From an uncultured Prevotellaceae bacterium (GTDB taxonomy: Bacteria > Bacteroidota > Bacteroidia > Bacteroidales > Bacteroidaceae), in the NCBI GenBank assembly GCA_947169115.1, contig CAMVOK010000004.1, positions 62,001 through 126,000 on the forward strand: a DNA stretch of 64,000 nt. The letters run 5' to 3'. Position 1 is the stretch's first letter; each line of letters starts with the position of its first letter. Below, one piece after another: positions 45,956-54,138 of the stretch. The notes beneath the pieces were generated by a model. The model worked only from the letters and a program-made list of their open reading frames with translations, had not been told where the DNA came from and did no database searches. The position numbers were made by a program, and so were the translations under genes.

Positions 45956-47037
45956 TACAACAGTCCTCCAACATTTGCCTTTGAGGTCTTTTCCATCTCC
46001 TTCACGTGCTGACCGTCGGTAAGATAACGAACTCCGGCACATACCACAGTTTCCTGAGCCTCCAGACCATTCAGAACTTGAATGTTACCATCCAAATCGA
46101 TACGTCCCACTTCCACCTTACGTTCTTTTACCACACTCTGTTTCTTGTCAAACACAAATACTGAGGAAACCTCGCCTTGGTGTTTAATTGCAGTAACAGG
46201 GATGACAACTCCATCATCTTCGTTCGATGCATGGTAGGTTACATACACCATGGTGGACATACCCGGAGTTATCTTTTGGTGGTCGTAACCGCCCTTGATG
46301 CGCAGACGGGCAGCATAGAGCTGACTGGCGTTTGCCTCCTTGCTCACTCGCACAATCTCCAACGGATATACCTTACCGGGAGTCACCTCGAACGAGCATG
46401 TGGCACTGAGGAGGTCATTTTGACGAGCATAGTCGGATGCAGGAACAAAGACCTCAATCTCAACATCTCCAGCATTGAACATCGATACCACAGGCATTCC
46501 GGCTGCAACCGTTTCGCCCGACTTATGCATTTTGTTCTGTATGTAGCCACTCATAGGGGCATAGAGACGTGTGTCGGCAAGCTGATTCTTGTGGTTTGTC
46601 AGTTTTTCCGTAATTTGTTTCAATCCATATCGGGCACGGTCGTAGTTCGATGCCGTGGTGCCGTCTTCCTCATATAAGGCCATCACCCTCTCGGCATCGG
46701 CCTTAATCTGTTCGTATTCGGCCTGGGTTGCAGCCAGCTGAACTTCGTAGTCCCGAGGATCCATCTCAGCGATAAGTTGTCCCTTTTTCACAAACTGTCC
46801 CTCATCCACCAACACACGCAGAATGGTACCACTCACGCGGAAAGCCACATTCACCTCCTCTGAACTCTTCGTCCGACCAGGATAGTTAAGTTCGGCATCA
46901 TCGCCAATGCGCTTTGCCTCCACGGTTTTTACATACTGTACTTCTTCAGTTTGAGCCTGTTTATTACCACAAGCCGTCATTGCCATGCTGGCAGCAATCA
47001 CTATGGTTGTTTTCAACCAAGATGTTATTCTTTTCAT
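45955..47037 (-). CDS. RND periplasmic adaptor (system B)
   Basis: Encodes 360 residues. Lipoprotein cysteine at 23 (MTACGNKQ). Half-lipoyl motifs VDEGQFVKKGQLIAEMDPRD (about 75-95) and YAPMSGYIQNKMHKSGETVA, coiled-coil hairpin between, then barrel domains (ITPGMSTMVYVTY). Start of the adaptor, permease, TolC operon; a full-consensus promoter lies 30-61 bases upstream. Confidence 0.93.
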   Translation of the reverse strand: MKRITSWLKTTIVIAASMAMTACGNKQAQTEEVQYVKTVEAKRIGDDAELNYPGRTKSSEEVNVAFRVSGTILRVLVDEGQFVKKGQLIAEMDPRDYEVQLAATQAEYEQIKADAERVMALYEEDGTTASNYDRARYGLKQITEKLTNHKNQLADTRLYAPMSGYIQNKMHKSGETVAAGMPVVSMFNAGDVEIEVFVPASDYARQNDLLSATCSFEVTPGKVYPLEIVRVSKEANASQLYAARLRIKGGYDHQKITPGMSTMVYVTYHASNEDDGVVIPVTAIKHQGEVSSVFVFDKKQSVVKERKVEVGRIDLDGNIQVLNGLEAQETVVCAGVRYLTDGQHVKEMEKTSKANVGGLL

Positions 47038-47066
47038 AAAATGCTATTTTTACGTATTTTTCCGTG

Positions 47067-47098
47067 CAAAGTTACGAAATCACCCCCCAACGGCCAAA
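47067..47098 (-). promoter_or_regulatory. Promoter of RND system B
   Basis: Minus strand TTTG (47098-47095), 20-bp spacer, TAACTTTG (47074-47067) then C: full consensus. Predicted start near 47061. Confidence 0.82.
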
Positions 47099-47160
47099 TA
47101 AATATCTAACATATTCCTATACATAATTCCCTCTATTCTGTCAACAACATCCTATTGTTG

Positions 47161-48738
47161 TTACTGGGCAAGGAGATATGCTTTGAAATCGGCAAAGTTC
47201 TTGGTCATAGAAACGCTTTGCTTCTGTCCCTTCATGAAGGCGGCAAGTTTGTCGGGGATGGCTACGGGCTGTCCCGTGATACGTTCTACAGTGTCCTTGA
47301 ACTTGGCAGGATGAGCGGTTTCGAGGAAGAAACCAACCTCGCCCGGACGAAGATTCTCCTTCAATGCACGATAGCCACAGGCTCCGTGGGGATCGAGCAG
47401 ATATCCCGTATCCTTTAAGCACTGACGGATGGTCTCGGCAATTTGTTCGTCGGTGTAAGTGGCTCCACTAATGTCCTTGCTGATAGCCTCATGACTACGG
47501 CCATAAAGGTCATAGATACGGGCGAAGTTGCTGGGGGCGCCCACATCCATGGCATTGGCCAGGGTCTGTACGCTAGGACGCGGATGGTACTCGCCCGTCT
47601 GCAGGTATTCGTAGAACACGTCGTTGGCATTGTTGGCAGCGATGAATCGACTGATAGGCAGCCCCATACGCTTGCCAAACAAGGCAGAACAGATGTTTCC
47701 GAAGTTACCTGAGGGAACACAGCAAACAAGGGGAGTTGAAAGTTCAAAGTTCAAAGTTGAAAGTTTTTGGGCTGCACCTTGATTTCTTCCCGTCTCAGAC
47801 TCGCCGGAGGCATAACTCTCAACTTTGAACTTTAAACTTTCAACTTTCATAAATTGAGCCACCGCCCAGAAGTAGTAGAACGACTGGGGCAGGAAGCGGG
47901 CGACGTTGATGCTGTTGGCTGAGGTCAGTTGCATGTGAGCGTTCAGTTCGGCATCCATGAAGGCCGACTTCACCAGAGCCTGACAATCGTCGAACACACC
48001 ATCCACCTCAATGGCCGTGATGTTCTGGCCAAGGGTGGTGAACTGGCATTCCTGAATGGGGCTGACCTTTCCCTTGGGGTAGAGCACATAAACGTGGATT
48101 CCCTCTACACCAAGGAAACCATTGGCCACAGCCGAACCCGTGTCACCCGAAGTGGCCACGAGAACATTGACGGAAGACCCTCTCCCTAAATCCCTCTCCC
48201 GTAATGGCGAGGGACTTTGGTTTCCCACCAACTCGGCTCCTCCCCCATTACGGGGGGAGGCTGGGAGGAGGATCTGCAGCATACGCGCCATGAAACGGGC
48301 ACCGACATCCTTGAAGGCCAGCGTGGGACCATGGAAAAGTTCGAGGGAGTAGATGTTCTCCTCCACCTTCACCAAGGGGCAGTCAAAGGAGAGCGTATCA
48401 TATACGATTCGTTTCAGGTCTTCAGCAGGGATGTCCTCGCCAAAGAAACGGTCAGCCACGCGATAAGCCACTTCCTGAAATGTCATCTGCGACATTTCGT
48501 CAAAGAACTCCTTGGGCAGGGGATTGATACGTTCGGGCATATAGAGTCCCTTGTCTTCGGCCAGTCCCTTTACGACGGCCTTCTCAAGTGTGGCAAGCGG
48601 TGCCTTGCCGTTGGTGCTATAGTAAGCGACCCCATCCCCTTGCCCTTCTTGCTCCGCATTCGCTATGCAAGCGGCAGAGCCGATTACCCGAGGGAAGGGA
48701 GTAACTACGTTTGCTGATTGTGTTATTTTGTTATCCAT
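47161..48738 (-). CDS. thrC: Threonine synthase with repeat-derived inserts
   Basis: Encodes 525 residues; Bacteroidetes orthologues have about 430. PLP-dependent conversion of O-phosphohomoserine to threonine. Family words: YYSTNGKAPLATLEKAVVKG, the PLP lysine K143 in TLAFKDVGARF, NVLVATSGDTGSAVANGF and VCCVPSGNFGNICS. Extra in-frame segments: residues 1-38 (a GC-rich arm split by the 39-bp element), about 156-188 (inverted GC-rich pair, nearly identical to the one in thrA) and about 297-336 (an AGTTTAAAGTTCAAAG-type repeat pair). The core begins at YYSTN; how much of the N-terminus is needed is unclear. Last gene of the thr operon. Confidence 0.93.
   Translation of the reverse strand: MDNKITQSANVVTPFPRVIGSAACIANAEQEGQGDGVAYYSTNGKAPLATLEKAVVKGLAEDKGLYMPERINPLPKEFFDEMSQMTFQEVAYRVADRFFGEDIPAEDLKRIVYDTLSFDCPLVKVEENIYSLELFHGPTLAFKDVGARFMARMLQILLPASPRNGGGAELVGNQSPSPLRERDLGRGSSVNVLVATSGDTGSAVANGFLGVEGIHVYVLYPKGKVSPIQECQFTTLGQNITAIEVDGVFDDCQALVKSAFMDAELNAHMQLTSANSINVARFLPQSFYYFWAVAQFMKVESLKFKVESYASGESETGRNQGAAQKLSTLNFELSTPLVCCVPSGNFGNICSALFGKRMGLPISRFIAANNANDVFYEYLQTGEYHPRPSVQTLANAMDVGAPSNFARIYDLYGRSHEAISKDISGATYTDEQIAETIRQCLKDTGYLLDPHGACGYRALKENLRPGEVGFFLETAHPAKFKDTVERITGQPVAIPDKLAAFMKGQKQSVSMTKNFADFKAYLLAQ
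47733..47850. repeat. Inverted TTGAAAGTTCAAAG repeat pair inside thrC
   Basis: Left block GTTGAAAGTTCAAAGTTCAA, right block CTCAACTTTGAACTTTAAAC, with a G-rich middle. Translated as VESLKFKVESYASG and KLSTLNFELSTPLV. Confidence 0.75.
48176..48273. repeat. GC-rich inverted pair inside thrC, near-copy of the thrA pair
   Basis: Left arm 48176-48220 differs at one base from 52159-52203; right arm 48235-48271 is identical over 37 bases to the thrA arm (GGCTCCTCCCCCATTACGGG onward). In frame: LLPASPRNGGGAELVG then SPSPLRERDLGRG. Confidence 0.92.
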
Positions 48739-48820
48739 ATTTTTCTAATCATTATCTTAATTATTTTACCATCTTCCCCTATATACGCCCCTCCCTCGGG
48801 AGGGGATTGGGGGTGGGATC
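48628..48820. repeat. Inverted arm pair bracketing the thrC start, with a nested 39-bp element
   Basis: Left arm 48628-48704 is interrupted at 48648-48686 by a 39-bp element (CTTGCTCCGCATTCGC ... AGCCGATTA); without it the arm reads GCCCTTCCCGAGGG as in apgM. Right arm 48783-48820 lies between thrC and the homoserine kinase gene. The start codon (48738) is in the loop. Confidence 0.85.
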
Positions 48821-50192
48821 ATCTCATAAACTCCTCAATAAACTCATCTCCTTCGAGGTTACCGTAGGCTCCTTGCTTACAGGCCACCTCGTCGAAGGTC
48901 TGCACCTCGTCGGGCTCGATGCTAGGATAGTAGATGCAGAATGGAATGGGTTCGTTGGTATGTGTGCGATGTGCCACAGGTGTGGGATGGTCGGGCAAGA
49001 GGGCAATAGAAAGGCCAGTCCCCTGCTCGGACTCTCCCCCCGCCCTCTCTTGTAGAGAGGGAACTGTTGCACCTGTCCCCATCATACTCCCCTCCCTCGG
49101 GAGGGGATTGGGGGTGGGGTCGAAGGCATTGAGTATAGGAGCCACCAATCTCTTATCAAGATTCTCTATGCACTTGAGTTTCAACTCAAGGTCACCGTCA
49201 TGGCCGGCTTCATCGCAAGCTTCAACGTGGAGATAGACAAAGTCGTCGGTCTTCAGGGCATCTATGGCAGTCTGTGCCTTACCCTCATAGTTGGTATCCC
49301 AAAGTCCTGTAGCACCAGGAACGTCGATGACACGTAAGCCAGCATAGCGACCGATACCACGGATGAGATCAACGGCCGTAATAACAGCCCCACTCTTGAT
49401 TTCGGAGAATCGTTCGGTCAGGGGTACCATCTTGGGCTTATATCCCCCACCCCACGGCCAGATGCTGTTGGCCGGGTCCATACCCCGTGCCATGCGCTCC
49501 TTGTTTAGGGGATGCTCCTTGAGCAGTTCCTGACTCTTCATTATCAAATTACAAAGCAAGGATGCAGTCTCACATCCCCCGCCTTCGGAGGTGGCTTGGG
49601 GGAGGTAGCTTCGCCAAGGCTTTAAGGGAATATCGTGAGGTGGTGTACACTGGATATGCTTATTGCCCCCCTTGATAACGAGGAGATTGCGGTATTGCAC
49701 ACCCGTGTAGAAGTGGATGCGGTCGTTATTGAGATGTTCACCAAGATACTTTATCAGTATGTCGGATTCCTCCGTCTCCAAGCGTCCGCAGGAATGATTC
49801 TTCAGGAGATCGCCTTCGAGGCAGACGAAATTACAACGAAGGGCAAGGTCATCGTCAGCCAACTCCACACCGATGCTGGCGGCCTCCAACGGTCCACGAC
49901 CTTCATAAACCTTATGCTGGTCGTAACCCAGTATGCTGCTGTTGGCCACCTCGCTGCCCGGATGGAACCCGTCGGGCACGGTCTTCAACATACCGCAACG
50001 CCCGTTGCGAGCCAGGAAGTCAAAGTGTGGCGTGTCGGCATATTGCAGGAGGGTCTTTCCTCCCAGAGCCTCAACAGGCCAGTCGGCCATGCCGTCAGCT
50101 AATATGATTAGATGCTTGACCCCATCCCCTCGCCCTTCCCGAGGGAAGGGAGTAGATAGTTCTGCCAATTGTCCTTTTACTTTTTTTTCCAT
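48819..50192 (-). CDS. PMG-type homoserine kinase (proposed), cofactor-independent mutase fold
   Basis: Encodes 457 residues. Alkaline-phosphatase-superfamily fold of the ApgM type: IILADGMADWP (metal aspartate D33), catalytic serine in GSEVANSSILGYD (about S85), GRGPLEAASIG, DLIRGIGRYAGLRVI and VEACDEAGHDGD (metal ligands). Bacteroidetes lack a classical thrB, and this family, placed between thrA and thrC, is the proposed homoserine kinase (TIGR02535). Inserts from GC-rich repeats: residues about 13-25 (STPFPREGRGDGV), 194-208 (LPQATSEGGGC) and 358-388 (DPTPNPLPREG ... PSLQERAGGESEQG). The metal-site motifs are intact, so activity is likely retained. Confidence 0.88.
   Translation of the reverse strand: MEKKVKGQLAELSTPFPREGRGDGVKHLIILADGMADWPVEALGGKTLLQYADTPHFDFLARNGRCGMLKTVPDGFHPGSEVANSSILGYDQHKVYEGRGPLEAASIGVELADDDLALRCNFVCLEGDLLKNHSCGRLETEESDILIKYLGEHLNNDRIHFYTGVQYRNLLVIKGGNKHIQCTPPHDIPLKPWRSYLPQATSEGGGCETASLLCNLIMKSQELLKEHPLNKERMARGMDPANSIWPWGGGYKPKMVPLTERFSEIKSGAVITAVDLIRGIGRYAGLRVIDVPGATGLWDTNYEGKAQTAIDALKTDDFVYLHVEACDEAGHDGDLELKLKCIENLDKRLVAPILNAFDPTPNPLPREGSMMGTGATVPSLQERAGGESEQGTGLSIALLPDHPTPVAHRTHTNEPIPFCIYYPSIEPDEVQTFDEVACKQGAYGNLEGDEFIEEFMR
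49031..49121. repeat. Two GC-rich arms inside the homoserine kinase gene
   Basis: 49031-49064 (CCCTCTCTTGTAGAGAGGG core) and 49085-49121 (CCCCTCCCTCGGGAGGGGAT core, almost identical to the intergenic arms at 48783 and 50213). Confidence 0.82.
49571..49612. repeat. GC-rich arm inside the homoserine kinase gene
   Basis: CATCCCCCGCCTTCGGAGGT then GGCTTGGGGGAGG; in frame. Confidence 0.6.
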
Positions 50193-50251
50193 AACTAATA
50201 CCCTATTATGTAACTACGCCCCTCCCTCGGGAGGGGATTGGGGGTGGGGTC
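50118..50251. repeat. Inverted arm pair bracketing the homoserine kinase start codon
   Basis: Left arm 50118-50156 (GACCCCATCCCC...GGGAAGGGAGTAGA) and right arm 50213-50251 (ACTACGCCCC...GGGGGTGGGGTC) are about 39 bp and largely complementary. The start codon (50192-50190) lies in the 56-nt loop. Confidence 0.85.
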
Positions 50252-50258
50252 GCTCGTC

Positions 50259-52778
50259 TTAAGCCAAACTCATTATATCCGCAAACACACCAGCTGCCGT
50301 CACCGAGGCACCGGCACCGTAGCCCTGAATGAGCATGGGGTACTCGTTGTAACGCTCTGTGGTGAGCAGGACAATATTGTTGGAACCCTTCAGGCCATAG
50401 AAAGCATGACTTTGGTCGAACTCCTGCAGGGACACACTACCCTTGCCATCGGCATACCGAGCCACGAAACGCCATACACGATGGTTACGTTCCAGTTCCT
50501 CACGCCGACGTTCAAACTCTGCATCCAACGTGGGCAGATTCTTCCAGAAGTCGTCCTGAGTACCCTCGAACATCGATTGGGGAATGAAGAGATTCTTCTC
50601 CACATCCTCCTGTTCAATCTCATAACCTGCCTCACGGGAAAGAATGACCAGTTTGCGAATCACATCCTTTCCACTGAGGTCGATGCGTGGGTCGGGCTCG
50701 CTGTAGCCCTCCTCCTTCGCCATACGTACGGTCTGACTGAGAGGAATATCCTTGCTGAGGGTATTGAAAATGAAGTTCAAGGTGCCCGAAAGAACAGCTT
50801 CGATGCGCAGTATCTTGTCACCGGAGTTCACCAGGTCGTTGATGGTACGTATGATGGGCAACCCTGCACCCACATTGGTCTCGAAGAGGAATTTCACACC
50901 CCTCTGCTGGGCTATCTGCTTCAGTTCGCGGTAGTCATGATAGGGACCGCTGGCAGCCACCTTGTTGGCAGCCACCACATTGATGTTGTGGTTGAGTAAG
51001 TCCTTGTAGAGGCTGGCCACCTCAGCCGATGCCGTACAATCGACAAAGACGGAGTTGAAGATGTTCATGCCGATAACCTCCTCGCGAAGCCGATGGATGT
51101 TGCTCTCGGGAGCCTGTTTCAACTGTTCGCGGAAACCGTTGAGACTAAGTCCCTCACGACGGAACATGGCACGCTGACTGCTGGCAATGCCCACGACATT
51201 GAGTTTGATGCGAAGCTCGCGCATCAGCTTTTCCTGCTGCTGACAAATCTGTTCGAGCAGAGAGCCGCCCACCGTGCCCACTCCGCAGACGAAGAGGTTC
51301 ACCTCCTTGTATTCCGACAGGAAGAAGGAGTCGTGGATGGAGTTCAAAGCCTTACGCAGGAATGTCTCATTGATGACAAACGAGATGTTCGTCTCGCTCG
51401 CACCCTGGGCACAGGCGATGACAGAAATACCGCTTCTACCCAACGTGCCAAACAGCTTACCGGCAATGCCCGGGGTGTGCTTCATGTTCTCGCCCACCAC
51501 AGCCACCGTGGCCAGTCCGCTCTCAGCCTGCATGGGGAACATGCGGCCGTCGGCAATTTCCTTCTCAAACTCCTCGTTCAGCACACGGCAGGCTTCCTCA
51601 CAGTCTTCGGCACGGACACCAATACTGGTGCTGTTCTCCGACGATGCCTGACTGACCATGAACACCGATATACCGTTCTCGGCCAGACGGGAGAAGATGC
51701 GACGGTTCACACCGATGACACCCACCATCGAAAGACCGGCCACCGTAATCAGACTCGTGCCCTTGATGCTCGATATACCCTTGATGCTTCGGGTATCGTC
51801 CTTCACCTCGCTCTTGATGATGGTACCGTCACCATCGGGGTTGAAGGTATTCTTTATCAGTATGGGAATATTCTTGACACAAACAGGATAGATAGTTGGC
51901 GGATATACCACCTTGGCACCGAAGTTACACAACTCCATGGCCTCTACGTAGGTCAGTTCGGGAATGGTGTAGGCCGTCTGGATAACCTTCGGGTCGGCCG
52001 TCATGAAGCCATCCACGTCGGTCCATATCTCCAGTGCCTCGGCATTGAGGGCAGCAGCCAGAATGCTGGCCGTGTAGTCGCTACCGCCACGTCCCAGGTT
52101 GGTCACCTCGCCCGTGTCCTTGTCCGTGGAGATGAAGCCCCCGCAAACGACAACAAAAGACCCTCTCCCTAAATCCCTCTCCCATAATGGCGAGGGACTT
52201 TGGATACTATTGTCTGCCACCTTGGCTCCTCCCCCATTACGGGGGGAGGCTGGGAGGAGGGTCTTGAATTTGGCCTTGACCAATTCATTCGTCAGCTCCG
52301 TAGCCAGAACGTTCTTCTTTCCCTGACGCTCGGTCTTGATAAACTCACGACTGTCGTACCACTTGGCTTCCGAGATGAGCGTACCCACTATGCGGCTCGA
52401 CATTCGTTCTCCGTAACTGACAATGGCTGCCAGCGTCTTCGGAGAGAGGTCTCGAATGAGGAATACACCCTGGTAGATACTCCGCAACTCCTCCAGGAGC
52501 GAACGGATAATTACCAACAATGTCTCACGTCGGTCTCCCTCGGGGATGACGGACGTTATCATCATCTCATGTCTTTGGGCAATTTCGGAGAACAACTGGC
52601 TGTACTGGCTGTCGCCATCCACTGCCATCTGCGCCGTGCGAATAAGTTTATCGGTTATCCCTCCGAGTGCCGATACTACAACGATTACAGGCTCCTCCTG
52701 GGACTCTACTATCTTCTTAACACTTAAAATACTTTCTACGGAACCTACGGATGTTCCGCCGAATTTCAATACCTTCAT
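50259..52778 (-). CDS. thrA: Bifunctional aspartokinase / homoserine dehydrogenase
   Basis: Encodes 839 residues. Aspartokinase domain (KFGGTSVGSVESI at 5-17, GRGGSDYTASILAAALNAEA), ACT-type regulatory region (about 310-470) and homoserine dehydrogenase (GVGTVGGSLLEQI nucleotide-binding loop; NVVAANKVAASG; GAGLPIIRTINDLVNSGDKI). First and third steps from aspartate to threonine; probably feedback-controlled through the ACT domains. About residues 172-207 (LLPASPRNGGGAKVAD, then SPSPLWERDLGRG) are an in-frame repeat pair. First gene of the operon; a -7 box lies 25 bases upstream. Confidence 0.96.
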   Translation of the reverse strand: MKVLKFGGTSVGSVESILSVKKIVESQEEPVIVVVSALGGITDKLIRTAQMAVDGDSQYSQLFSEIAQRHEMMITSVIPEGDRRETLLVIIRSLLEELRSIYQGVFLIRDLSPKTLAAIVSYGERMSSRIVGTLISEAKWYDSREFIKTERQGKKNVLATELTNELVKAKFKTLLPASPRNGGGAKVADNSIQSPSPLWERDLGRGSFVVVCGGFISTDKDTGEVTNLGRGGSDYTASILAAALNAEALEIWTDVDGFMTADPKVIQTAYTIPELTYVEAMELCNFGAKVVYPPTIYPVCVKNIPILIKNTFNPDGDGTIIKSEVKDDTRSIKGISSIKGTSLITVAGLSMVGVIGVNRRIFSRLAENGISVFMVSQASSENSTSIGVRAEDCEEACRVLNEEFEKEIADGRMFPMQAESGLATVAVVGENMKHTPGIAGKLFGTLGRSGISVIACAQGASETNISFVINETFLRKALNSIHDSFFLSEYKEVNLFVCGVGTVGGSLLEQICQQQEKLMRELRIKLNVVGIASSQRAMFRREGLSLNGFREQLKQAPESNIHRLREEVIGMNIFNSVFVDCTASAEVASLYKDLLNHNINVVAANKVAASGPYHDYRELKQIAQQRGVKFLFETNVGAGLPIIRTINDLVNSGDKILRIEAVLSGTLNFIFNTLSKDIPLSQTVRMAKEEGYSEPDPRIDLSGKDVIRKLVILSREAGYEIEQEDVEKNLFIPQSMFEGTQDDFWKNLPTLDAEFERRREELERNHRVWRFVARYADGKGSVSLQEFDQSHAFYGLKGSNNIVLLTTERYNEYPMLIQGYGAGASVTAAGVFADIMSLA
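52159..52265. repeat. GC-rich inverted pair inside thrA
   Basis: Left arm 52159-52203 (GACCCTCTCCCTAAATCCCT onward) and right arm 52225-52265, inverted to each other and nearly identical to the thrC pair at 48176-48273. Confidence 0.92.
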
Positions 52779-52802
52779 ACCATGTCTTATCTAAGTCGGG
52801 TA

Positions 52803-52810
52803 CAAAGATA
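52803..52810 (-). promoter_or_regulatory. thr operon promoter -7 box
   Basis: Minus strand TATCTTTG (52810-52803); no clear -33 box 19-20 bases upstream. No leader peptide or attenuator seen. Confidence 0.6.
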
Positions 52811-52939
52811 CAACAAAAAAAATTAATATCGTATCTTTATGGGTATAAACTCCATAAACAACGGCTTTATTTTATGATTCCCATCGATTGAGACAATCAA
52901 TATGCGTTGATTGCCCGAGCAGAAGGATTACACTGTATA

Positions 52940-52976
52940 ACAAGCAAAAGGGAGCAATCTGATGAGATGCTCCCTT
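52940..52976 (-). terminator. Probable terminator of the surface-protein cluster
   Basis: Stem AAGGGAGCA (52948-52956) with TGCTCCCTT (52968-52976), 11-nt loop; on the minus strand it is followed by TTTGCTTG, a weak T-run. It lies 230 bases after the BspA-like stop. Confidence 0.5.
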
Positions 52977-53208
52977 CTGCCAATATGGTTCCTTGAAGTT
53001 TTCCTTAAGATATGCGATTTCAAAGTTTTATTAGACATGTAATAAGTATCCTTGTTTATTTCACCAATACCTTGAACCTCGTTCGAGCTGCTTCAGGTTG
53101 GATTTTATCCGACCTTTTCTCGCCATGGCAATGCTCAAGCGAACTTGGCATTGCTCATCTGGCTTATCGAAAACGTTCGGCATAGCTGATTCAAGCATCG
53201 ATTTGCGC

Positions 53209-54138
53209 TCACTTAACCAGCACCTTTCTTGTGGTGCCGTCGCTCATGCGCAAGAGATTCATACCCCGTTGCATCTTCCTCTGCTGACGTCCGCTGAGGT
53301 CATGGACATTTTGATTTTTGAATCTTGTAATCGGCTCTTCCGCTTCGCTCATCGGAGAATTTTGAATTGTCTTTATTCCCACTTCTTCGTCTGTTAAGGC
53401 CACGATTGTGCCAAATTTGCTCCAAGGGTCGGTTGTCATATAGGCTTCGAGGGAAGAGGCTGGAACATGGAGCGTACGAGAAACTGGAGATGGGAAACTA
53501 CTGGAATATGCTTTGGGTACATCCGTAGCATAACAATACATATCAATCAGGCCATTGCAACTCTCGAACGCACATTCGCCGATGCTTGTTACGCTGTTGC
53601 CAATAGCAACGAAGGTCAGGCCACGGCAACCAGAGAACGCATATTCGTAGATGCTTGTCACACTGTTGGGAATGGAGATTGATGTCAGACCACTACAGCC
53701 ATAGAACGCATTATTTCCGATGCTTGTTACGCTGTTGGGGATGATGGTATTCTTGCATCCTGCAATTAATGTATTGGAAACCATCTCAATAATGGCATTA
53801 CATCCTTCGCGAGAATCATAGACCGTGTTACCACTGTTTACAGCAATTGTCTCTAAACTGCTGCAATAGCGGAACGCAGAACCGTCGATTCTTGTCACGC
53901 TATAGGTAATGTTGTTGTACGTAACTGATTCTGGGATGGTGACACTGCCTGTGTATTCGTTGTCATACGTAGCACGACCATTACCCCGATAGGTTACCGC
54001 AACAGTGTAGGAGAGGGGATAATATGATGTTGTGTTGCGGTAATAGATGCCATCCACCTCGAAGTCGTGGGCCGAAGCCACACTGGCAGCCATGCTCATA
54101 AGCACGGTCATCAAAAAAAAGAAGTACTTGTGTTTCAT
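53209..54138 (-). CDS. BspA-type leucine-rich-repeat surface protein
   Basis: Encodes 309 residues. Signal peptide ending ASA (about residue 23), then LRR_5 repeats of the BspA family (GNNAFYGCSGLTSISIPNSV, YEYAFSGCRGLTFVAIGNSV, GECAFESCNGLIDMYCYA) over about 95-225. The C-terminus VHDLSGRQ...GMNLLRMSDGTTRKVLVK is the short Prevotella-type ending with a -GRR-like motif before a lysine-rich end. BspA proteins mediate binding to host proteins or other bacteria. Last gene of the 53-59 kb cluster, separated from the next by 396 bp. Confidence 0.88.
   Translation of the reverse strand: MKHKYFFFLMTVLMSMAASVASAHDFEVDGIYYRNTTSYYPLSYTVAVTYRGNGRATYDNEYTGSVTIPESVTYNNITYSVTRIDGSAFRYCSSLETIAVNSGNTVYDSREGCNAIIEMVSNTLIAGCKNTIIPNSVTSIGNNAFYGCSGLTSISIPNSVTSIYEYAFSGCRGLTFVAIGNSVTSIGECAFESCNGLIDMYCYATDVPKAYSSSFPSPVSRTLHVPASSLEAYMTTDPWSKFGTIVALTDEEVGIKTIQNSPMSEAEEPITRFKNQNVHDLSGRQQRKMQRGMNLLRMSDGTTRKVLVK

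Larger units (their letters stand above)
52779..53208. other. 430-bp region between thrA and the BspA-like gene
   Basis: No gene seen. It contains the thrA -7 box, an inverted repeat CAATCAA/TTGATTG (52894-52913) and the terminator hairpin at 52948-52976; the rest (53037-53208) has no feature I recognise beyond the near-repeats GGCAATGCTCA and GGCATTGCTCA. Confidence 0.55.

Noticed and set aside
51093..52172. Open frame of 359 codons on the plus strand
   Set aside because: Antisense to thrA, with no independent signals.
53037..53208. Continuation of a surface-protein gene downstream of the BspA-like stop
   Set aside because: Stops in all frames and no LRR words; only short near-repeats.
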